Made by a program: the position numbers and the translations under genes | Assembly: GCA_038043185.1 (NCBI GenBank) | Contig: JBBTCO010000022.1 | Location: 1-23,625 of the forward strand | Source of the DNA: UBA5009 sp038043185 | Lineage (GTDB): Bacteria > Bdellovibrionota > Bdellovibrionia > Bdellovibrionales > Bdellovibrionaceae | Direction of reading: 5' to 3' | Length of the DNA stretch: 23,625 nt | Shown here: piece by piece, positions 15,316 through 21,717 of the stretch | Numbering within the stretch: the stretch's first letter is position 1 | Layout: each line of letters begins with the position of its first letter | The notes under the pieces: generated by a model | What the model was told of the DNA's origin: nothing | What the model saw: only the letters and a program-made list of their open reading frames with translations | Databases searched by the model: none

Positions 15316-15347
15316 ATAGTTTATTTACTTATTAGTAAATAAACTAT
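15316..15347. promoter_or_regulatory. Perfect 13-bp inverted repeat, probable operator
   Basis: ATAGTTTATTTAC (15316-15328) and GTAAATAAACTAT (15335-15347) are perfectly complementary, with TTATTA between. The left arm overlaps a TATAGT (15315-15320) that is a good -10 hexamer for the TIGR02147 gene. The right arm ends 16 bases before its ATG. A further AGTAAAT half-site lies at 15303-15309. Binding of a dimeric HTH protein here would block transcription, so autoregulation by the adjacent gene, and control of the divergent gene, is the simplest reading. Confidence 0.7.
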
Positions 15348-15363
15348 GTAAGGTATTAATAAT

Positions 15364-16182
15364 ATGAACTTTTTTGAATCTTTAGATTACGTAAAAATAG
15401 TTAAATTTAGAATTAGCCAGTACCCCAAAAAGGGTTATGGCGTACTCAAAAAAATCGCTGAACACTTAGGAGTAAACTCAACCTTTATTTCCCAAGTCAT
15501 GAGTGGAGCAAAAGTTCTAAATTTAGAACAAGCTACTTTGTTATGTGAATATTTTAGTTTTACACGATTAGAAACAAAATATTTTTTACTGTTAATTCAA
15601 CTTGAAAGAGCCGGAAACGGAGCGCTTAAAAAATTTACTCTCGAACAAATTGAGGAAGTACGAACTGAAGCTAATAAAATTTCGAGCAGGCTTCCTGCAG
15701 AATCTAAACTTAATGATTCTGATAAGGCGATTTTTTATTCTAAGTGGTACTACAGTGCTGTGAGACAAATGACAGCGATTCCTGGAAAGGGAACTCCAGA
15801 AGTGATTGCAGATGCCTTAGGCATTCCCCGCAAGGTCGTGGTCGAAGCCATTGAGTTTTTACTAAAAACTGGGCTAATCAAAGAGGAAAATAATAAATTT
15901 ATAATAGGTCCAAGCAGTACACATTTAGAAGCGGAATCGCCTTTAGTAAAGAATCATCACGTAAACTGGCGAAGTAAGGCTATGGACTTATTCGACCAGG
16001 ATCACTCTGATAAATTACATTACAGTTCGCCAATGACCTTATCAAAAAAAGATATTCAAAAAATCAGATCAATTTTGTTAAATTCAATTGAGGAAGTTGG
16101 AAAAGTTGTCGATAGTTCCAACTCAGAAGAATTTTATTGCATAAACATAGATTGGTTTAAGGTACCGAAAAAAACATCATAA
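15364..16182 (+). CDS. TIGR02147/DUF4423-type transcriptional regulator
   Basis: The 272-aa length is usual for the family. The N-terminus starts with F-F-E-S-L-D-Y and a helix-turn-helix (about residues 28-58: L-K-K-I-A-E-H-L-G, then N-S-T-F-I-S-Q-V-M-S-G). The diagnostic L-E-Q-A-x-L-L-C-E-Y-F region and Y-F-L-L-L-I-Q-L-E-R-A follow. The C-terminal half contains F-Y-S-K-W-Y-Y-S-A-V-R, a second HTH-like segment (A-D-A-L-G-I-P-R-K-V-V, about 149-159) and a regulatory tail. The family is abundant in Bdellovibrionota and Fibrobacteres as putative regulators with few characterised members. TAAGG (15349-15353) precedes the ATG by ten bases. The 13-bp inverted repeat covers its promoter. Confidence 0.88.
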   Translation: MNFFESLDYVKIVKFRISQYPKKGYGVLKKIAEHLGVNSTFISQVMSGAKVLNLEQATLLCEYFSFTRLETKYFLLLIQLERAGNGALKKFTLEQIEEVRTEANKISSRLPAESKLNDSDKAIFYSKWYYSAVRQMTAIPGKGTPEVIADALGIPRKVVVEAIEFLLKTGLIKEENNKFIIGPSSTHLEAESPLVKNHHVNWRSKAMDLFDQDHSDKLHYSSPMTLSKKDIQKIRSILLNSIEEVGKVVDSSNSEEFYCINIDWFKVPKKTS

Positions 16183-16224
16183 ATCTTAAAACCAAGTGCT
16201 GTCAAAACCCTGAAATTTGGTCGA

Positions 16225-16258
16225 GGCTGACAAGAAACATGAACTCAACTTGTCAGCC
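16225..16258 (+). terminator. Hairpin downstream of the TIGR02147 gene
   Basis: GGCTGACAAG (16225-16234) and CTTGTCAGCC (16249-16258) form a perfect 10-bp stem with a 14-base loop, 43 bases after the stop. No clear T run follows (the sequence continues as GAACCTTTAAAAATTTTC), so it may be a weak terminator, an mRNA-stabilising hairpin, or an operator-like inverted repeat. Confidence 0.45.
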
Positions 16259-16346
16259 GAACCTTTAAAAATTTTCTGAGAATGTTTTCAGTGTAAAAAA
16301 TAACGCTGTTTGAGTCGCAAACAAGTGATTGATGGCCTCTCAAAAT

Positions 16347-16916
16347 TTATCTTGCACTTGCAGCCGAGGAACTGTTGTACGTTGAAAAAGATCTTTGATA
16401 CTTTGCGGCTGTTTCAGAATCCAGCTCCCACTGAGGTTTAATTCTTTGCCCATTTACAATTTCTGGCTTGAAGCGCGCTTCGAAATCCTCATCTGCAGCT
16501 AAAGCATCTGGGGAGGTAAGAACGTCAACTACAACACCGACGCCTATGGAAAGACTTACAAGACGAACAAGACTTTTCAGGAGGCTAGATGTGACTTTAG
16601 AGTTGTTCCGAACCAATACTTTCATGATGGAACCGTCCTCCACACGTATTTTTTCGATGTGATAATTCTTAGTTAAATCAGTTTTATTGGCGAGCCACTG
16701 ATCTGTATTTTTAACCAACGCGTCTTGCCCGCGATACTTCTCGATGTGGTAATTCTTTTCTAAATCAGTTTTATTGGCGAGCCACTGATCTGTATTTTTA
16801 ACCAACGCGTTTTGCCCGCGATACTTCTCGATGTGATATCCGCTAGGAAAGGGATCTCCAGCCAAAGCTGAGCTGGAAGCAAAACTCAAAGCTAATACCA
16901 AAAATTTGAATTTCAT
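16347..16916 (-). CDS. Secreted protein with tandem 29-aa repeats
   Basis: The 189-aa product has a Sec signal peptide (cleavage near A-L-A-G, residues 17-20). Residues 27-55 and 56-84 are two nearly identical 29-aa units beginning Y-H-I-E-K-Y-R-G-Q and ending with a W-L-A-N-K-T-D-L stretch. A third unit starts at 85 (Y-H-I-E-K-I-R) and decays. A hydrophobic segment (about 112-133) could be a second membrane helix or a hydrophobic core. The tail is polar and Ser-rich. GGAGG lies five bases before the ATG. A -24/-12 promoter-like sequence sits just upstream, which links it to the sigma-54 regulator at 21718-23139. No family is recognised. Possible roles such as a repeat-containing surface or signal protein are speculation. 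Confidence 0.75.
   Translation of the reverse strand: MKFKFLVLALSFASSSALAGDPFPSGYHIEKYRGQNALVKNTDQWLANKTDLEKNYHIEKYRGQDALVKNTDQWLANKTDLTKNYHIEKIRVEDGSIMKVLVRNNSKVTSSLLKSLVRLVSLSIGVGVVVDVLTSPDALAADEDFEARFKPEIVNGQRIKPQWELDSETAAKYQRSFSTYNSSSAASAR
16665..16838. repeat. Two 87-bp tandem DNA repeats
   Basis: Copies 16665-16751 and 16752-16838 differ at five positions by my count, so the 29-aa repeat unit was duplicated recently or is kept uniform by recombination. A third copy begins at 16664 toward lower coordinates and diverges quickly. Confidence 0.9.
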
Positions 16917-16945
16917 AGTAACCTCCGTTAAAGTTTATCTATGTA

Positions 16946-16963
16946 ATTGCACGAGAGGTGCCA
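16946..16963 (-). promoter_or_regulatory. Putative sigma-54 (-24/-12) promoter of the repeat-protein gene
   Basis: On the - strand the sequence reads TGGCAC-N5-GTGCAA. The invariant GG (16961-16962) and GC (16949-16950) are separated by exactly ten bases, as in the TGGCAC-N5-TTGCA consensus. The -24 half is perfect and the -12 half has one mismatch. Initiation near 16937 would leave a leader of about 20 bases containing the SD. The window encodes a sigma-54 activator, which supports the call. Confidence 0.6.
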
Positions 16964-17071
16964 ATTCTAAAAAACTCATTTCAATAAAAGCTGAAGTAAA
17001 TCAAATGAGTAGAGCCAATGAATTTCTTGATTGGAAAAAATTTCGTTAGCCAATACGGCTTTTGTTAATCA

Positions 17072-17092
17072 ACTGTCTATTTCTTTGACAGT
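17072..17092. promoter_or_regulatory. Inverted repeat at enhancer distance from the -24/-12 promoter
   Basis: ACTGTC (17072-17077) and GACAGT (17087-17092) are a perfect inverted repeat with nine bases between. Its centre is about 145 bases upstream of the predicted start at 16937, the usual place for a sigma-54 activator binding site. A second inverted repeat, TTCATT/AATGAA, lies at 17099-17114. Binding by the response regulator in this window is inference. Confidence 0.35.
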
Positions 17093-17252
17093 AAGAAGTT
17101 CATTCTAAAATGAAATAATTTTGGCGGACGAACCGCCGCGAATACAGCTGCCATATAAGCGCTTTAAAACTCTGTCCCCGCGTAAATTCGAAAAGGCATC
17201 AGAAATTGTCTCATTCTGGTACAGTACGGGTTTAAAGAGGCCAGGTTGGGCT

Positions 17253-18920
17253 TTAAAGGCTCTGTGCCTGGCGTAAAAAGATCAATGGCTTAGGAAGTAT
17301 CTTTACTCCGATGGATCGTGCCTGCTTGATGAAATCCAAATCGTCATAGTCGTTGGTGCAAAGAAAAATGTTCTGTCGCCGTAACTGCTGGCCGATCAGT
17401 TCGGTACCTCGCTTATCGATGTCGAGTCGCTGATCGACAAGGATGACCTCAGTGCCGGAAGAGCTCTTTCCTAAAAGGATCTGACCGGCTTCAAATGTCT
17501 GGGCATGTTCAGTGATTGTATAGCCGACGTCTGCCAAGATCTTCGGAATCAAAATATCATCGTCAATGACCTTGATTGTGAGGTCCTTCGGTAATCCTGT
17601 GAAAACAACGCCAGTCTGAACAATTGGAAGACGTATTTCAAATTTGGCTCCATATGTTGTGACTACATATTGAATTGTACCGCCGAAGGACTCAATGGTT
17701 TTTTTAGCGTGAAATAGTCCAAGCCCGATCCCATTTGCTTTGCCAAATGTAGCACCTTTGGAAAATAAGCTTGATACATTCTCTGGCGCCACGCCGCCGC
17801 CACTATCTTCGACCGTGATCAGGCAGTTTCGCTGCTGATTCTCAATCTTAAGAGTTACCTGACCATTCATAGAGATGGCATCAAGGGCATTTTCTAGAAG
17901 GTTTTCGATCACCGAAGTGAAATCTTTTTCCCGAACGCTGATCGGTGTAAGCGAATCGTTGTTGAACTCAAACGTAAGCCGAGCGTTTTTCTGGCTTTCA
18001 AATTTTGAGGATAAAATCAAAACGGTCTCTTCAAGCGTAATTTCGGCAATAATGAGCTTTGGCCTTTCATGAACCTTATCGACTTCGTTCATATCATCAA
18101 TCAGGATCTGAATGCGGCGGATGGCTGTCGCTATTGACTGCGAAGCTCTTTCATTTTTATTGAGCAGCTCATAGGCTGACTGGATGGAGCTTAGCGGGGA
18201 CCGAATATCGTGTCGGATCTGTTTTACTTTTTCGATATACTCTTGACTGCGAAGTTGGTCTTCTTCGAGCCGTACTTTTTTTAGTGCTTCGGATTTGATC
18301 TGGGATTCGTAATTCTGAAAATGTTTTCTTATATCTTGAGATTTATTATCCAGCAGTGCGTGAATACCGGTCTTGAACAGAAAATATTTTATCAGCTTCT
18401 GAGCCGCTCCCACTGTTGATTTTGGCTCGTCCGCTGAATCCAATAGATTTTTCACTTCGCTGGACAGCTCAAAAACAATAATTTGAACCAGACCACTCAA
18501 TAGTGCGAGCAGAACGAAAACTCCCATCGTGACCGTAGAAAAAAGAATTAGAAAATCCGTGGTAAAAAAGTTTTCTTGCTCGAAAGATATTGAAGCCAGA
18601 ACTCCGGTGTTTCCTTCGACCTTACAGTGAGTTGTTCGGTAGGAGAGATTATCCTGAATACAGCTTGGTGAATAGCTTCGACCAGAACCAACAATTGAAA
18701 CACAGGTTTTAGCTTGAGTGGTCTTGGAAAGAGCGCTTTGCATTCCTTCGTAAGCAGCTCGTAGTGAATTTGTCTGAAGTGACATAGCGACGAGACTGCA
18801 AACTTCTTTCGCCGCACCATCTTGACTGTAGTTTGTGTAGGCCAGTTGGCCAAATCGAATTCCTAAAGTAATTAGGAAGCTTAAGGCCAAAGCTTTCAGG
18901 CTGCCGCTTAAAGACATCAT
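17253..18920 (-). CDS. Hybrid sensor histidine kinase with C-terminal receiver
   Basis: The 555-aa protein has a transmembrane helix near 8-28, a periplasmic domain of about 95 residues with four Cys (41, 73, 87, 99), a second membrane helix near 123-149, and a linker. Its HisKA domain has phospho-acceptor His237 in I-R-H-D-I-R-S-P-L. The HATPase has an N box (N340/N344), D372 in E-D-S-G-G-G-V and G-I-G-L-G-L at 397-402. The C-terminus (about 447-548) is a receiver with D453-D455, phospho-acceptor D496 in L-V-D-Q-R-L, T522 and K544, so the full set is present. It probably reads a periplasmic ligand and passes phosphate to the sigma-54 regulator that heads the operon. Its ATG overlaps the YcaO stop (ATGA). 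It is the last gene of the operon. Confidence 0.9.
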   Translation of the reverse strand: MMSLSGSLKALALSFLITLGIRFGQLAYTNYSQDGAAKEVCSLVAMSLQTNSLRAAYEGMQSALSKTTQAKTCVSIVGSGRSYSPSCIQDNLSYRTTHCKVEGNTGVLASISFEQENFFTTDFLILFSTVTMGVFVLLALLSGLVQIIVFELSSEVKNLLDSADEPKSTVGAAQKLIKYFLFKTGIHALLDNKSQDIRKHFQNYESQIKSEALKKVRLEEDQLRSQEYIEKVKQIRHDIRSPLSSIQSAYELLNKNERASQSIATAIRRIQILIDDMNEVDKVHERPKLIIAEITLEETVLILSSKFESQKNARLTFEFNNDSLTPISVREKDFTSVIENLLENALDAISMNGQVTLKIENQQRNCLITVEDSGGGVAPENVSSLFSKGATFGKANGIGLGLFHAKKTIESFGGTIQYVVTTYGAKFEIRLPIVQTGVVFTGLPKDLTIKVIDDDILIPKILADVGYTITEHAQTFEAGQILLGKSSSGTEVILVDQRLDIDKRGTELIGQQLRRQNIFLCTNDYDDLDFIKQARSIGVKILPKPLIFLRQAQSL

Positions 18921-19906
18921 AAAATCGGATGCCTTTCCGGAATTTCAAAAATCTGATGAGCCTTTAAGATCGGCACAAGATGCGCTAACGTTTTAGGCTC
19001 TAGATTCTTCTTGGTAAACAGTGGAATTAAATTCCCACCGCTTGCAAAAGTAGCGTAAAGCGGAAAATCGAGATTATTTTTTTCACCCAAATCAAGAGTG
19101 ACCAGCTCAGCAGAAACAAGAGTTTTTTCCAATTCAAAAAAAAGAGGGTCCGAGTTCTCTTTGAATACCGAAAAATCAAACGGCGCATTTAAAAAATAGT
19201 GAAGCTCTTCTCTGATCCAGTTATCCGTCGGGGCGGCCTTCATTTCTACAACTGAAATCAGAACTCGGTCACAAGCTTCAAAAATGGCTGAGGTCCAAAA
19301 ATCAGATGAATTAATCTGATCCAACTCTCCAAGGCCATAGCCAAAAGAAACACCGGCAAATTTTTTAGATTTTACTGCTGCTAAAATCGGGACTTGGCCC
19401 TGGTATGTGTATTTCCCAACGTTAAGAAAAATCGTCATGGTATCAGTTTCAATTTTTTGAACGAGTTTAAACCCATCCCAGCCGTGAAGAAAAAATGATT
19501 TCAGCAATAGGTGTCGCTCTAGGGCTTCGCCGAATGCTTTATATTGAGCTTGGTTTTTAGATCCATGAACGGCCCAGCCGTTACTGGTTTGAAGCTGCGC
19601 AGGGATTGTTAAGTTTTTGGAAAAGTACTCCAGCATCTCGATACGTTCCAAAGTTTCAGCGGCACATTTGAGTGCGGCAACTTTTCGGTTCTGGTGGCTA
19701 CCAAATCCGGAAATCAGTTTTTTCAGCGGGTGCTCTTTCGTTAGCGTTGAAAAATGATAATACTCAAGGCCACCAAGCTTAAGTTTTATCTCGTTCATCG
19801 GAATACCAAGGCCTGAGAACCATTCCAAAAATGAATCTTCCCAAGAAGCTTTGATGGGAGGAGTGGATTCAATAAAGGGACCTTCCGGCCAATGGTGCGA
19901 GATCAA
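18917..19906 (-). CDS. Stand-alone divergent YcaO-family protein
   Basis: YcaO enzymes use ATP to phosphorylate a peptide-bond oxygen, allowing azoline, thioamide or amidine formation. At 329 aa this is short for the family. The three ATP-site motifs are recognisable: C-A-A-E-T-L-E-R at 81-88 (usual S-x-x-E-x-x-E-R, Ser replaced by Cys) preceded by S-G-F-G-S-H, then N-G-W-A-V-H-G (109-115) leading to E-A-L-E-R at 127-131, and E-A-C-D-R at 210-214. F-P-L-Y-A-T-F-A-S-G-G-N (281-292) fits the conserved C-terminal strand. The tail ends P-E-R-H-P-I-L rather than the Pro-x-Pro-x-Pro tail of azoline-forming members. No E1-like, TfuA or dehydrogenase partner is present. It starts two bases after the solute-binding-protein stop and overlaps the kinase gene. 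The substrate is unknown, and the adjacent 80-aa peptide is the obvious candidate. Confidence 0.78.
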   Translation of the reverse strand: MISHHWPEGPFIESTPPIKASWEDSFLEWFSGLGIPMNEIKLKLGGLEYYHFSTLTKEHPLKKLISGFGSHQNRKVAALKCAAETLERIEMLEYFSKNLTIPAQLQTSNGWAVHGSKNQAQYKAFGEALERHLLLKSFFLHGWDGFKLVQKIETDTMTIFLNVGKYTYQGQVPILAAVKSKKFAGVSFGYGLGELDQINSSDFWTSAIFEACDRVLISVVEMKAAPTDNWIREELHYFLNAPFDFSVFKENSDPLFFELEKTLVSAELVTLDLGEKNNLDFPLYATFASGGNLIPLFTKKNLEPKTLAHLVPILKAHQIFEIPERHPIL

Positions 19907-19908
19907 GC

Positions 19909-21417
19909 TTAATGTTTTTCCTGAACACGCCAGAGCTCAATTTCTCCGTCACTCATAGATTGATTACCAAGATCCAGATTATTCTGATGGACAAAAAGCG
20001 TAACATCAAAAAATAATGGAATGGCTTGCTTCGATTTTAAGAGCCACTTCTGATAGCTTTTCAAAATCTCTTTACGATCAACATCAAGATCTGGAGTCTC
20101 TGTCTGTTTAAGATCAATGGGTGGCGTAAGCAAATTTTTGGTCATATAGCGAAGCTGAACTGCTGGATACCTTTCCGATGCGACATATAGACTCATGATG
20201 TAGTCATATTTTTCGGTTGCTTTTAAATCACCGAAGGCTTCAAAGAATTCTTTCATCCCAGCCATTGAAAACTCGATCTCAGTGCCGAGCGACAATGCAG
20301 CGGTTTTAAATTGATCTAAGAATTTCTGAGAGAAAAAACCATCTGGACAAAGAATTCTGATTTTTCTAGCGCTCTTCGCCGGAAGCTCACCAAGGAATTC
20401 AGATTTGCTTAAGCTATAGTCTGCGGCAAACGGCAGAAATGTTTCTGCCGGAGTGATGATCTTATCGATGTTACTTTTCCAAAAGGCCTGGAGCAGATCT
20501 TGGCCGACATCAACGCGCGTCTTATTGCCGAGGCCGAATAAATAAATAATGGATGATGGTGTTGTGGCCGCTGTTTTTACCCCGGATTTTTCCCAGTCAG
20601 TTTCACTGTAAGGTGAGTACTGCTTGATAAGAAGATCCACATCTTTACTCATCATGGCCTTGGTCAGATCTGTATTGGGAATTCTTTTAATTTTGATTAT
20701 TCGCGGCGAGTTCATGAATTTCTGCGAAATCGGACTGAATTCGTTTCTTTTTAACAGGGCATAATCATCCGTGCGGCTTTCCAGGTAATACGCGCCGGAG
20801 AACTTTGTGGGCTTTAGTGCGGCGGTTTTGATGTCCATGTCTCCTGCCCACCAGATCCCTGTCTCGGGCGAGGCAAGCTGCAAGAAGAAAGAATCCGTCT
20901 GCATTTTTAATTTGATGATGACGTCATGATCTGGGCCTTCTTTTAGACCATCGCAAGTGTCGGTCAGTGTTTTAACATTTTCGCAGCCAACCAGATAATC
21001 CCACAATGGAAAGTGAGTCGATGTTCGTAAGATCAGATGTCTTTTGATCGACCACACAATGTCTTTTGCGGTCAGCGGGGTACCCTCGTGAAACTTCAAG
21101 TCTTTCTTGATTTTAAAAACATGAGTTCCGTCAGGTTTTACTTCCCAACTTTCAGCGTAGATCGGGGCGAAGATTTTCTTTTCATTATCATATCCCGTGA
21201 GTCCACTTGAAACATGGTCAAGGTAATACCAATCACCCGTTGAAACAATATTGGTCGGCTCTGGCAACAGAGTCGATGCTGTGATTCTCACTTTCAATTC
21301 TTCAACTGGTTTTAACATCGAACCCTCTACTTTTAACATTCTAAAGCGGGAAACGGCTGCAAGGCAAACACCGACAAAGAGAACTAGAAAAAGTATTTTC
21401 TGATTTTTCTTTATCAA
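19909..21417 (-). CDS. Membrane-anchored oligopeptide-type solute-binding protein (family 5)
   Basis: The 502-aa protein carries the SBP_bac_5 (OppA/DppA) signature. A-E-S-W-E-V-K-P-D-G lies near 88-97, followed by the K-F-H-E-G-T-P-L-T-A-K-D-I-V-W-S-I-K-R segment with its P-L-T-A-K-D core. The N-terminus (basic, then hydrophobic residues 9-23) has no good lipobox or Sec cleavage site, so it may stay anchored in the membrane. No permease or ATPase gene is nearby, so it probably does not serve an ordinary transporter. In this operon a sensing role that presents a peptide to the kinase is more likely (inference). It is 26 bases from the 80-aa gene and two bases from the YcaO gene. Confidence 0.88.
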   Translation of the reverse strand: MIKKNQKILFLVLFVGVCLAAVSRFRMLKVEGSMLKPVEELKVRITASTLLPEPTNIVSTGDWYYLDHVSSGLTGYDNEKKIFAPIYAESWEVKPDGTHVFKIKKDLKFHEGTPLTAKDIVWSIKRHLILRTSTHFPLWDYLVGCENVKTLTDTCDGLKEGPDHDVIIKLKMQTDSFFLQLASPETGIWWAGDMDIKTAALKPTKFSGAYYLESRTDDYALLKRNEFSPISQKFMNSPRIIKIKRIPNTDLTKAMMSKDVDLLIKQYSPYSETDWEKSGVKTAATTPSSIIYLFGLGNKTRVDVGQDLLQAFWKSNIDKIITPAETFLPFAADYSLSKSEFLGELPAKSARKIRILCPDGFFSQKFLDQFKTAALSLGTEIEFSMAGMKEFFEAFGDLKATEKYDYIMSLYVASERYPAVQLRYMTKNLLTPPIDLKQTETPDLDVDRKEILKSYQKWLLKSKQAIPLFFDVTLFVHQNNLDLGNQSMSDGEIELWRVQEKH

Positions 21418-21443
21418 AGCGATGCCCTCAATACATTTAAAAT

Positions 21444-21686
21444 CTAATTCTTAAAACATGCCTCAGACGGAGAATGCATCATCAACTCTTCGTGTAGGCC
21501 GGATTTTTTGGTTTCCTCTAAAAGCTGTTCTAAGTTTTGCGGAAGACAACTTCCAGAGTCGATGACAGATTGAACCATTATCTTGTCGTTATCACTTAGC
21601 TGGGCTTCGATACCGATTGTGTCGACGCTCCCCTTATTAGAAATAAGACAGGCAAGGCTTAATAAAGTTTTTGCTGTTGTAATCAT
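21444..21686 (-). CDS. 80-aa peptide in the YcaO operon, candidate modified-peptide precursor
   Basis: This small gene has a good SD (GAGGGAG, about five bases before the ATG at 21686) and fits exactly between the regulator and the solute-binding-protein gene, 31 and 26 bases from them. The product has a mildly hydrophobic N-terminus (residues 2-16, too short and weak to be sure of a signal peptide). It then has an acidic helical stretch (S-D-N-D-K-I-M-V-Q-S and N-L-E-Q-L-L-E-E-T) and ends H-S-P-S-E-A-C-F-K-N. Cys are at 13, 47 and 77. An acidic helical leader followed by a short Ser/Cys-containing end is what a ribosomal-peptide precursor looks like, but the sequence is not rich in Cys/Ser/Thr. 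A small regulator, secreted ligand or kinase partner are alternatives. No family is recognised. Confidence 0.6.
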   Translation of the reverse strand: MITTAKTLLSLACLISNKGSVDTIGIEAQLSDNDKIMVQSVIDSGSCLPQNLEQLLEETKKSGLHEELMMHSPSEACFKN

Positions 21687-21717
21687 AGTTTCTCCCTCTA
21701 ATTTTTTGGTTTTTAAT

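Larger units (their letters stand above)
16917..17252. other. Intergenic region between the repeat-protein gene and the kinase
   Basis: I see no credible gene in these 336 bases. The region holds the leader and -24/-12 promoter of the repeat-protein gene and the inverted repeats at 17072-17114. It also has a compact hairpin GGCGG-ACGAA-CCGCC (17123-17137) and two related 26-28-base segments (17161-17186 and 17250-17277). The second of these encodes the last residues of the histidine kinase. A GCCAGG/CCTGGC stem (17240-17245/17267-17272) overlaps the kinase stop. No clear terminator with a T run is seen for the kinase operon. Confidence 0.5.

Noticed and set aside
16665..16838. CRISPR-like repeats
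   Set aside because: The 87-bp copies are directly adjacent with no spacers and are in frame in a coding gene.
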